From the NCBI GenBank assembly GCA_035609245.1, contig CP141202.1:558001-622000 (forward strand): a stretch of 64,000 nucleotides of DNA, written 5' to 3'. Positions 46,034 to 53,469 of this stretch are shown piece after piece (the stretch's first letter is position 1; each line of letters starts with the position of its first letter). The DNA is from Bacteroidales bacterium MB20-C3-3 (GTDB lineage: Bacteria > Bacteroidota > Bacteroidia > Bacteroidales > UBA932). The notes below the pieces were generated by a model. The model was not told the origin of the DNA. It made no database searches and saw only the letters and a program-made list of their open reading frames with translations. The position numbers and the translations under genes were made by a program.

Positions 46034-46479
46034 TATTCCTTTTCTTTATCAATAAATATCTTCAGTTTACCTTTTGCAAAGGTCTCACCATTCTGAAAAC
46101 TCTCAGCCTCCACCAGTGATATACCCCCAAACTCTCCTGAGAATCTTATGTTTGTTCTTATCTCTGCACCACAGACTGGTAAATACTTCAATTCAAAATC
46201 GGCAACTGCACCAATAAAACCAACAGGGATCTTCTCCCCTCTCTCCCTGTAACTCCATCCGCTTGAAGCAGCGGCAGACTGCGCCATATGCTCAATAACT
46301 CCCGGCTCGGTAAGATATCCATCCACTACAAAGTAGTTACCCTCATCCGGAGTAAAACCAGCCTGAAAGAGGGTATTGTTCTCCCCGTAAAAAGCATCAA
46401 CAAACACAAAAGGAGTTCTTTGCGGAATAAGTTCAACCATCTGCTCTCCAAATACTACGGCTTTCTCAAATACTCCCAT
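46033..46479 (-). CDS. Hotdog-fold dehydratase-like protein lacking the usual His
   Basis: The 148-residue hotdog protein has the FabZ-like opening PQRTPFVFVDAFYG and the later EPGVIEHMAQSAAASSGW (near residue 70), but the segment that would read GHFP in FabZ is VVDGYLTEPG, so the standard His is missing. It may be an inactive partner of the other dehydratase, an ACP-binding subunit or an enzyme with a shifted active site. ApeP-like dehydratase partners of aryl-polyene systems are a possible match. It overlaps the radical SAM gene by 25 bases. Confidence 0.75.
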   Translation of the reverse strand: MGVFEKAVVFGEQMVELIPQRTPFVFVDAFYGENNTLFQAGFTPDEGNYFVVDGYLTEPGVIEHMAQSAAASSGWSYRERGEKIPVGFIGAVADFELKYLPVCGAEIRTNIRFSGEFGGISLVEAESFQNGETFAKGKLKIFIDKEKE

Positions 46480-47822
46480 ATTAATCCCTTTTTCTTCTTA
46501 ACAACTCTCATTCTCTCAATATCATCCGCAAGTGGATCATCCGGAAATATCCACGCCTTACCTGTCTCTGCTGCCATCCTTCTGCACTCTGCAAGATTAA
46601 AATCATCTGACAAATAATAGGTTGGTTCAAGCAGAGTATCCTCTGCCAATATCTTCCCATCTGCAATAGCCATCCTCTGAAGTGGAGTTCCGGGGTAAAT
46701 TCTCATACCAATATAGGGAAAGAAAACGGAGTATTTTATCTTCAACGAGTTTTCCATAGTCTCCCTCAGCGTCTTATCAGTCTCACCAATTCCTCCAAGA
46801 ATCAGAAAATGCGCATAAAAAACATTGTGTTTAAGGCATAATTCTGAGCTGAATAAAACATCATCAAATGAGAAATTTTTCCCATATCTGTGCATCTGCT
46901 CAGTACATAGAGATTCAGTGCCAAATTCAATATGTTTGAGGCCGGATCTTCTGAACAGCCCCATAAGATCATCTGTGAGATTATGAGGTGAGAAATAGGC
47001 CCCCCAGTTTATCTTTATTTCACTTTTAATAATTTTCTCTGCCAGTTCGGCATTATAACTGTTATGGATATTAAAAACCGAATCTGTGAAAAAAACATAG
47101 TTTATACCCTTCTCTTTATAGAGCCTAACTAAAGTATCTACGATAAGATCTGTATCAAGGGTTCTTACTTTTCTGCCGTCAATTATTGGATAAGAGCAGT
47201 AAATACAATTGTAGCAACACCCTCTTTTTGTTTGAATATTGAGCATCCCGCTCTTTTCCCAGTAAAAATCAGAGAGCCTTTCATCAAACGATAAATTAAG
47301 AGAGCTGAGGTACTTTGTGTGAGGATGCTGCACCTTTCCGGATGTACCGGCAGAGATAAGCCCCTCAATTCCATCTTTTGACCCTCCACTCTCTATAGCC
47401 TCAAGCAGTAACCTTAGACTCTCCTCTCCTTCACCAACAATACCATAGTCAGGAGAGAGAATTTTAAAAAGAATCTCGGGATATACAGAGAATCCTGCTC
47501 CACCGATAATTAACGGAGAATCCGATGTTTCCCTTACTGCTTTGACAATTTCACTGTAACCGGGGATGAAACTTGTTCTGTCCAGAGAGTTTGCCCCGTC
47601 AATATTTCTAAAAGAGATTCCAATATAATCCGGAGAGTACCCGGTTATCCTTTTTTTCAACCCTTCAATATCTGTCAGGTTCATATCACACAGTTCTGTC
47701 TCAATCCACGGAGCCCTCTCTTTGAGATAGGTTTGAAGGTATGATAATCCTATCGGGTAAACCGGATAGGGGTCTGCAAGTCTGTTTGCAGAGATAAAGA
47801 GTAATCTTTTAATCTCTCTCAT
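46455..47822 (-). CDS. B12-binding radical SAM enzyme
   Basis: The 455-residue protein has a cobalamin-binding-type N-terminal domain (about 1-150) and a radical SAM core with the iron-sulfur motif CCYNCIYC (CxxxCxxC, near residue 202). It is of the same kind as the radical SAM/B12 proteins found in lipid clusters, including ladderane-type ones. A difficult step, such as methylation at an unreactive carbon or C-C bond formation on the acyl chain or ring, is likely; which one is unknown. I take the ATG at 47822, which overlaps the acyltransferase stop by four bases (ATGA), over a TTG at 47828. Confidence 0.87.
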   Translation of the reverse strand: MREIKRLLFISANRLADPYPVYPIGLSYLQTYLKERAPWIETELCDMNLTDIEGLKKRITGYSPDYIGISFRNIDGANSLDRTSFIPGYSEIVKAVRETSDSPLIIGGAGFSVYPEILFKILSPDYGIVGEGEESLRLLLEAIESGGSKDGIEGLISAGTSGKVQHPHTKYLSSLNLSFDERLSDFYWEKSGMLNIQTKRGCCYNCIYCSYPIIDGRKVRTLDTDLIVDTLVRLYKEKGINYVFFTDSVFNIHNSYNAELAEKIIKSEIKINWGAYFSPHNLTDDLMGLFRRSGLKHIEFGTESLCTEQMHRYGKNFSFDDVLFSSELCLKHNVFYAHFLILGGIGETDKTLRETMENSLKIKYSVFFPYIGMRIYPGTPLQRMAIADGKILAEDTLLEPTYYLSDDFNLAECRRMAAETGKAWIFPDDPLADDIERMRVVKKKKGLIWEYLRKP

Positions 47823-48715
47823 AGCCAAAATTTATAAAAATTATACCACTGTTCCGGAGCAGAAATTACTGCCCTCTCCAGCTCATCCACATAGGCATTG
47901 AGGATAATCCTCTCACCACCCCTCTTTCTGCTCATCTCATCTCCTTTGAACAGCCTGAAAATGAATCTGTACTTTTTAAAACCCTCCCTGACAGCAAAAT
48001 AAAAAATCACCGGAGAATCAGTTCTTGATGCCAGAACAAATGGTCCCAAAGGGAAATGCGCTCCCTGTCCAAGAAACTTTGCCTCCATATTTTTACCATT
48101 AGGTGTAAGCCTGTCACCCTGCATGGCAACATACCCGCCGCCTGAAATTGCATCTCGTATATGAAATATATGATCCAGAGAGTCTTCAGAGACCGGAATT
48201 ACAGAGAAGGCTCCCAGTTTGTTCTCTCTATCCAGAATAGATTTAATATTTCTATACTCTTCATCCATCATAACCACGCTCATCTTTTTTCCATATTTGC
48301 CAAAATATGGCGCACCCACCTCCCAATTACCAAAATGGGCTCCAATTATTAATGCTCCTGAATCTCCGGACAATATCTCCTTCACATCATCAGGTTCATC
48401 AAAAAGAAAAGTGAATTTACTGTACAATCCTGAAGATGCCGCTGTTTTATCAATCAGAGCAATACCAAGATTGAAATAATTAAGATACAAAAACTTAAGG
48501 GAGGCTAATCTGCTTTTATGCAATATATGTCTGGAATAAAACCAGACCCATTTTGTTGATGAGGGTGCAAAGGGAATAAAATAGAGAGCAACAAATGAAA
48601 GTAATACATAAGCTGCCCCGAGACCAAATCTTTTTATCAGAAATACAAAGATAAGGTATCCGGCTGCTCCGCCACGGGATTTTCCATTCCAATCATTCGG
48701 GTGCCCCTTTTTCAT
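47819..48715 (-). CDS. LpxL/HtrB-like lipid acyltransferase
   Basis: The 298-residue protein has an N-terminal membrane helix (about 20-50) and the lysophospholipid acyltransferase motif HFGNWE (HX4E, near residue 125), with a later GDRLTPNGK block and RTDSPVIFYFAV. These fit the LpxL/HtrB family, which moves acyl chains from ACP to lipid A; aryl-polyene clusters use such an enzyme to place the polyene on a lipid. The start ATG overlaps the upstream ACP gene by 23 bases. The polyene-ACP is the likely donor. Confidence 0.85.
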   Translation of the reverse strand: MKKGHPNDWNGKSRGGAAGYLIFVFLIKRFGLGAAYVLLSFVALYFIPFAPSSTKWVWFYSRHILHKSRLASLKFLYLNYFNLGIALIDKTAASSGLYSKFTFLFDEPDDVKEILSGDSGALIIGAHFGNWEVGAPYFGKYGKKMSVVMMDEEYRNIKSILDRENKLGAFSVIPVSEDSLDHIFHIRDAISGGGYVAMQGDRLTPNGKNMEAKFLGQGAHFPLGPFVLASRTDSPVIFYFAVREGFKKYRFIFRLFKGDEMSRKRGGERIILNAYVDELERAVISAPEQWYNFYKFWL

Positions 48716-48953
48716 TTAACCTGTTGTTGATAAAGTGATAAAAATCATTGAAGGTCTTAATACCAACAAAATCCTTGGCAACGACCGTAAAGCCAAAGTT
48801 ATGCTCAATGAGAACCACCATATCCACTAAGTCCAGGCTGTCCAGATCAAGGGTCTGCATCAGGGGAGCCTCAGGTGAAATTGTTTCAATATCTACTTCA
48901 AACTCCTCTGCCAGTACATTGTTTATTTTTTCTATAAGGGCTTGATCTATCAT
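48693..48953 (-). CDS. Acyl carrier protein (operon-proximal)
   Basis: This 86-residue acidic protein has the phosphopantetheine site LDLDSLDLVDMVV (Ser near residue 38) and the ACP helix pattern. It is one of two ACPs of the operon, here next to a ketosynthase and the LpxL-like acyltransferase, so it is the better candidate for the polyene carrier. It lies 19 bases after the ketosynthase and overlaps the acyltransferase by 23 bases. Confidence 0.92.
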   Translation of the reverse strand: MIDQALIEKINNVLAEEFEVDIETISPEAPLMQTLDLDSLDLVDMVVLIEHNFGFTVVAKDFVGIKTFNDFYHFINNRLNEKGAPE

Positions 48954-48972
48954 CTTAGTTTAGGTCTATTAC

Positions 48973-50190
48973 TTATAATTTCTTAATAATGAGCGACGAA
49001 TTAGTTCCTCCAAAGCCAAAAGAGTTTGAGAGAAATGTTTCAAACTCAAAGTTAACTATCTTATTGTTAATATTAAGCTTTTCCGATGCTTCATCCGGAT
49101 TTTCAAAGTTTATTGTTGGTGCTATAAATGAGTTTTGCATCATTAAAATGGAATAGACTACCTCACTTGCACCTGCCATCCACATCTCGTGGCCGGTCAT
49201 ACTCTTGGTTGAACCCACATATGGCCTCAAATCTCCGAACACCTCAGAGATTGCTTTTGCTTCATTAAAGTCACCAACAGGAGTTGAAGTAGCATGAGCA
49301 TTTATATACTGAATATCAGAAGGATTAAGGCAGGCCTGTTTAAGTGCCATCTCCAGAGATCTTCTTGGTCCGTCAATATTTGGAACAGATATATGATCTC
49401 CATTCGAGGAGAAACCATAGGCAGTAATTTCTGCAAGAATAGGGGCACCCCTTTTTATGGCCGACTCGTAACTCTCCAGCACCAAACTTGCCGCTCCTCC
49501 GCTTGGAACAAGGCCATCCCTCTCAGCATCAAATGGTCTTGATGCTTCCTGTGGCTTATCATTTCTTACTGAAAAGGCATTTAAACCATCAAAGCTTGAT
49601 ACGGCATAAGCATTCACCTCCTGGGCTCCTCCACATATAATGCAATCCTGGAGACCATTCTTTATCATAATGTACCCCATGCCGATAGCATGAGAACCAC
49701 TGGCACACGCTCCCGCAATTGTAAGATTAATACCTTTTAGCCTGTAAATAACAGAGAGATTCATACTCACTGTTGAGTTCATTGACTGAAAAACAGAACC
49801 TGATCCAACAAGCGTTGTGTTCTTCTTCTCCCTTATTATATCTACCCCATCTATCACTGCCTGAGCGCTGCTATCGTTTCCGTAAAGTATCCCAACCTCT
49901 CTGGAATTAAGAAATGCATCATCAATTCCTGCGTTTTTAAGCGCCTCCTCTGTCGCTAAATAGGCGTATGAGGCCTCTTCTGACATAGAGAGCCTTTTTC
50001 TTCTGTCTAATCTTTTTGTAAGATCAGGTTTTGGAAGGATTCCTGTAAGGTATGACCTAAAGCCCATCTCTTCCCTGGCAGGGTCAATCCCCACTCCTGA
50101 TCTTCCACTCTTAAGAGACTCAAGTACAGTATCCAAATCCTGACCTATACAAGAGTAAATCCCCATTCCTGTTATAACAACTCTACTCAT
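48973..50190 (-). CDS. Beta-ketoacyl-ACP synthase II-like (FabF family)
   Basis: This 405-residue ketosynthase keeps the Cys-His-His triad: AGACASGSHAIG (Cys near residue 164), NAHATSTPVGD (His near 300) and STKSMTGHEMWMAG (His near 335). The GHEMWMAG form is seen in aryl-polyene ketosynthases near FabG and an ACP. It lies six bases after fabG with the ATG at 50190; a TTG six bases upstream is possible. The enzyme probably takes part in polyene elongation. It and the two other KS genes may differ in starter or length preference. Confidence 0.9.
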   Translation of the reverse strand: MSRVVITGMGIYSCIGQDLDTVLESLKSGRSGVGIDPAREEMGFRSYLTGILPKPDLTKRLDRRKRLSMSEEASYAYLATEEALKNAGIDDAFLNSREVGILYGNDSSAQAVIDGVDIIREKKNTTLVGSGSVFQSMNSTVSMNLSVIYRLKGINLTIAGACASGSHAIGMGYIMIKNGLQDCIICGGAQEVNAYAVSSFDGLNAFSVRNDKPQEASRPFDAERDGLVPSGGAASLVLESYESAIKRGAPILAEITAYGFSSNGDHISVPNIDGPRRSLEMALKQACLNPSDIQYINAHATSTPVGDFNEAKAISEVFGDLRPYVGSTKSMTGHEMWMAGASEVVYSILMMQNSFIAPTINFENPDEASEKLNINNKIVNFEFETFLSNSFGFGGTNSSLIIKKL

Positions 50191-50196
50191 ATTCAA

Positions 50197-50925
50197 TTAA
50201 GTATAAAGCCCGCCATTAATGGAAATAATCTCTCCGGTAATGTAAGAGGCATCCTTTGATACAAGAAAACCCACAAGAGAGGCAACCTCTTCAGGTTTGC
50301 CGAATCTCTCTGCAGGAATTTGTTTTTTTAAAGCCCCCTCATCCAGATCTGCTGTCATGTCGCTTTTAATAAACCCTGGAGCAACTCCATTCACTGTGAT
50401 TCCTCTTTTTGCAACCTCCTGGGCCAGGGCCTTGGTTGCAGCAATCACCCCGCCTTTAGCGGCCGAGTAGTTGGTCTGTCCCGGCAAGCCCTTTATTCCG
50501 GACAAAGAGACAACATTTATTATTCTGCCATATCTCTTCACCATCATATCCTTAACCAAAGGTCTGGTAACATTGTAAAACCCGTTCAGGTTTGTGTCAA
50601 TTACCTCACTCCAGTCGCCGGCCTCCATCCATATTAATAAATTATCTTTTCTGATTCCGGCATTATTTACAAGCACTTCAACAGTGGCATCGTTATTTCT
50701 GCTCTTCCATTCACTTAGAGCTCTCTCTGTTTCCAATCTGTCAGAGACATCAAATTTCATTAATTCTGCATCTCCTCCCCTCTCTCTTATCTCCTTTAAT
50801 GTATCCAACGCTGCATCACTATTAGAGCGGAAGTTAACAAGAACAAAATAGCCCATCTCTGCAAGTTTTAAAGAGATGGCCCTACCTATCCCCCTGGCGC
50901 CTCCGGTAACAAGAGCATATTTCAT
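50197..50925 (-). CDS. fabG: 3-oxoacyl-ACP reductase, FabG family
   Basis: The 242-residue short-chain dehydrogenase reduces 3-oxoacyl-ACP with NADPH. It has the cofactor motif TGGARGIGRAIS (residues 7-18), NNAGIRKDN and the catalytic YSAAKGG with upstream Ser in VVSLSGIKG (Ser near 138). All active-site residues are intact. It is one base from the ammonia-lyase stop codon, so the first enzymes of the operon are made together. A pathway copy is more likely than the household fabG, given its place. Confidence 0.9.
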   Translation of the reverse strand: MKYALVTGGARGIGRAISLKLAEMGYFVLVNFRSNSDAALDTLKEIRERGGDAELMKFDVSDRLETERALSEWKSRNNDATVEVLVNNAGIRKDNLLIWMEAGDWSEVIDTNLNGFYNVTRPLVKDMMVKRYGRIINVVSLSGIKGLPGQTNYSAAKGGVIAATKALAQEVAKRGITVNGVAPGFIKSDMTADLDEGALKKQIPAERFGKPEEVASLVGFLVSKDASYITGEIISINGGLYT

Positions 50926-50926
50926 A

Positions 50927-52447
50927 TTAATTATTTTTTAAATAATCAGTAATCCTTTCAATATCTCCGCACAATGGAGAGTCATCCACAAAGAGCGGAA
51001 ATATCTCCCTGATCTCTGAATAGACTTTTTTGCTCTCAACAGAGATCTTATCTTTAATTTCAAGATAGTCAATCGCCTGCAAAAGCGCCATATACTGAAT
51101 TGACATCACTTGGAATGCATTTTCAATAACCTTAGCAGTCATAAGAGCTGCGTTAGTCCCCATACTCACTATGTCCTGGTTGTCGTTGTTGTTTGGTATT
51201 GAGTGAATATACACAGGCATGCAAAGAGACTGCGATTCGGCTGTGGTTGAAGTAGCTGTAAACTGAGCAGCCTGAAGACCATAATTTAAACCAAGAGTTC
51301 CAAGATTGACAAAAGGTGGAAGAATTCCGTTTATTCTGTCGTGGAACAGATAGTTCAGTTGCCTCTCTGCCAACATTGTAAGCTTAGTTACAGCAATTTT
51401 TACCTTATCCATCTCAAGACTTACATAGTCTCCGTGAAAATTCCCGCCATGATATATACTTCCTGTATCAGGATCCACAACAGGATTGTCGCATACACTA
51501 TTAAACTCTCTCTCAACTGTTGAAATCGCGTATTGTAATGTGTCATAAACGGGGCCCAGTACCTGAGGAACACATCTGAGAGAGTAATATCCCTGAACCT
51601 TATGCTCAAATATTCGCTCATCATTCTTTCCATTATAGAGAGAGTGCTCCCGTTTTCTAAGCCTTGATGATGTTGCAAAATGATCTCTCATTAATGATGC
51701 AACATAAACCTGACCCGGATGCGGCCTGCTCTCAGCAAGAGGTTCAGATACAAAATCATCATATGATTCAGCAATCTCATTCATAATAACAGATGCAAGA
51801 AGAGACCATCTGAATAATTTTTCTGCCATAAAAAGATTTACAGATGCAATTCCTGACATTACACTGGTCCCGTTTGCTATTGCAAGTCCCTCTCTTATTT
51901 TTATTTCAAGTGGTTTTAATCCGCAATCCTCCATTGCTTTTGAGGCTGGAACAACAAACCCCTTATAGGAGACATTTCCTTCACCAATTAGTGCCAGTCC
52001 TATGTGAGCCATCTGAACAAGGTCTCCGCTCGCTCCAACTCCTCCGTGCTCAGGAACAACCGGATAAATTTCGTTGTTTAGAAAATCTACAAGGAGCTCT
52101 GCAAGCTGTATTGTAATCCCTGATTTACCCTCTGAGAAATTTGCGAGTCTTGCAAGCATTGCAGCTCTTACAAACTTATTGTCAAGAGGCCTGCCCGCTC
52201 CACATGAATGAGATCTGATAATATTGAACTGAAGCTCCCTCAGATGATTGTCGTCAACTCTGTACTGAGCCATTGGTCCAAAACCGGTGTTAATACCGTA
52301 TATTACTTTCTTCTCAGCAAATGAACCAAGAAAATTAAAACTCCGTAAAATTCTTTCAGACGCCTCAACGCCCAGCTCTACAAGTTCATTCTCTTCGACT
52401 GCTCTGGCAATCTTTTCGAATGTTAGTCCTTCAGATATATTTATCAC
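50927..52447 (-). CDS. Aromatic amino acid ammonia-lyase (HAL/TAL/PAL family)
   Basis: The 506-residue protein belongs to the histidine/tyrosine/phenylalanine ammonia-lyase family, with the self-cyclising Ala-Ser-Gly of the MIO cofactor in GGVGASGDLVQMAHIG (near residue 145) and YGINTGFGPM (near 52). The selectivity loop reads IIRSHSCGAG, which differs from the classic His-lyase form, so tyrosine or phenylalanine is likely and the product would be 4-coumarate or cinnamate, the aryl starter. The start is a GTG at 52447; an in-frame TAA lies two codons upstream and the next ATG is far inside, so no other start is possible except rare codons. It is the first gene of the operon. Confidence 0.88.
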   Translation of the reverse strand: MINISEGLTFEKIARAVEENELVELGVEASERILRSFNFLGSFAEKKVIYGINTGFGPMAQYRVDDNHLRELQFNIIRSHSCGAGRPLDNKFVRAAMLARLANFSEGKSGITIQLAELLVDFLNNEIYPVVPEHGGVGASGDLVQMAHIGLALIGEGNVSYKGFVVPASKAMEDCGLKPLEIKIREGLAIANGTSVMSGIASVNLFMAEKLFRWSLLASVIMNEIAESYDDFVSEPLAESRPHPGQVYVASLMRDHFATSSRLRKREHSLYNGKNDERIFEHKVQGYYSLRCVPQVLGPVYDTLQYAISTVEREFNSVCDNPVVDPDTGSIYHGGNFHGDYVSLEMDKVKIAVTKLTMLAERQLNYLFHDRINGILPPFVNLGTLGLNYGLQAAQFTATSTTAESQSLCMPVYIHSIPNNNDNQDIVSMGTNAALMTAKVIENAFQVMSIQYMALLQAIDYLEIKDKISVESKKVYSEIREIFPLFVDDSPLCGDIERITDYLKNN

Positions 52448-52462
52448 CGTTTACAAATCATT
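52448..52462 (-). repeat. Direct repeat copy 1 (candidate regulator site)
   Basis: CGTTTACAAATCATT on the plus strand matches copy 2 at 13 of 15 bases, in the same orientation and 43 bases away, about four helical turns. It lies directly against the GTG start codon in the transcript leader, a place where a bound protein would block transcription. Confidence 0.55.
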
Positions 52463-52471
52463 TTAATTTGG

Positions 52472-52500
52472 CAAATTTATAAAAAATAATCGTTTGCAAA
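52472..52500 (-). promoter_or_regulatory. Promoter of the biosynthetic operon
   Basis: On the minus strand, TTTG (52500-52497) and TAAATTTGC (52479-52471) fit the Bacteroidetes -33/-7 promoter, 17 bases apart, a little shorter than usual. Transcription would begin near 52465 and the leader would be about 18 bases. One of two direct repeats covers the -33 box and the other lies in the leader. Confidence 0.5.
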
Positions 52501-52505
52501 TAATT
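52491..52505 (-). repeat. Direct repeat copy 2 (candidate regulator site)
   Basis: CGTTTGCAAATAATT on the plus strand is the second copy of the repeat and covers the -33 TTTG. It also reaches into the stop end of the WYL regulator gene, whose last codons are at 52504-52506. Being in the regulator's own vicinity, it is a good candidate operator for that protein. Confidence 0.55.
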
Positions 52506-53403
52506 AAAACTTACTGCTAAGGCGTTTTTCATTAAGGTATTTCAAGAATTCATCACTTTCAATAATTTCGATTTCATTACACAACCCCAGAACGAATCTC
52601 GCCGCTCCCTGATAATCAAACAAATCACACTCAAGTACAAATTCATTGTCGTTTAACTGAGTTAGATACTGTTCGCTTAAAGGAAACTCCTCTGTAAGAA
52701 GTGTTGCTGCCACCATGCTTAATTTAAGTTTAACCGGTTTAGGACTCTCTCCGGAAAACCTAAAGATATCTGTAGCCACACTCCTGTGTTGCCCTTTGTT
52801 CTGCCAGGAGACTTCAGAAACATCTACAGAGCCTATCCTTTCAACCCTGAAGTATTTGCACAAACCGGTTGAAACCTCATAACAAAATATACTAACCATA
52901 TTCACTGAGAAGGAGATGGGTTCAACCAGCCTGTCAGTTACACCCCTGGTATTTATAGAGTGATAATCTTTGAGAGTGACCTGCCTCTCCTCTGCGATTG
53001 AGAAGAGCAAGCTGCTTATTACATTTTCACGGCCGGGCCTTGTTAAAAGTGTTGCAACTTCTGAGAAGTCATAGATATTGGCAAGTTTTCTTTTAACAGA
53101 CTGAACAGCCTGACTATCCGGAGCAAAGACCTCCATAGCTCTCTTTATAATATAAGCCTCCTCTTTATTAAAATATGCAAGCTCAGATATCATTCTGAAA
53201 TATTTCGAGTCTCTAGAGAGAGAGATTCTGCCACCCTCCCGCTCAAGCAAAAGACCTGCAGATTCAAATGTGTCAAGATACCTGTATGCTGTTCTCTGTG
53301 AAATATCCAGCGAATGTGCAAGAGTTTCAACAGTACAGACTCTGGACCTGTCTGTTAAAAGTTGCATTACTCTGAGAAGTCGTTCAATTTTGGGCTGATC
53401 CAT
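52504..53403 (-). CDS. HTH-WYL transcription regulator
   Basis: This 299-residue protein has an N-terminal winged helix (about 1-60; VETLAHSLDISQRTAYRYLDTFESAGLL is the HTH) followed by a WYL-type ligand-sensing part (about 130-290). It lies immediately upstream of the biosynthetic operon in the same direction, 56 bases from the GTG start of the ammonia-lyase. Control of the operon is likely, with the two 15-base repeats as binding sites. The typical WYL tripeptide itself is not visible, so the sensor is diverged. The sensed molecule is not known. Confidence 0.8.
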   Translation of the reverse strand: MDQPKIERLLRVMQLLTDRSRVCTVETLAHSLDISQRTAYRYLDTFESAGLLLEREGGRISLSRDSKYFRMISELAYFNKEEAYIIKRAMEVFAPDSQAVQSVKRKLANIYDFSEVATLLTRPGRENVISSLLFSIAEERQVTLKDYHSINTRGVTDRLVEPISFSVNMVSIFCYEVSTGLCKYFRVERIGSVDVSEVSWQNKGQHRSVATDIFRFSGESPKPVKLKLSMVAATLLTEEFPLSEQYLTQLNDNEFVLECDLFDYQGAARFVLGLCNEIEIIESDEFLKYLNEKRLSSKF

Positions 53404-53469
53404 AGGTTTGGGGATTATTCATTTTGCTAATTTAGCCATTTTTAGGTTACTTTGTCAAAAAGAGAGCCA

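Larger units (their letters stand above)
23758..52447 (-). other. Aryl-polyene/dialkylresorcinol (flexirubin-type) biosynthetic operon
   Basis: Twenty-eight genes run in one direction over 28.7 kb, most overlapping or separated by fewer than 20 bases, the largest gap being 36. The content (ammonia-lyase, PaaK-like ligase, ketosynthases and a KS-like partner, FabG, dehydratases, two ACPs, DarA, DarB, acyltransferases, MMPL fusion, LolA-like carriers) is that of clusters for aryl polyenes linked to dialkylresorcinols, the flexirubin class of yellow-orange outer-membrane pigments. The promoter at 52472-52500 is the only strong one seen; a weaker internal box precedes the gene at 30150. Confidence 0.85.
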
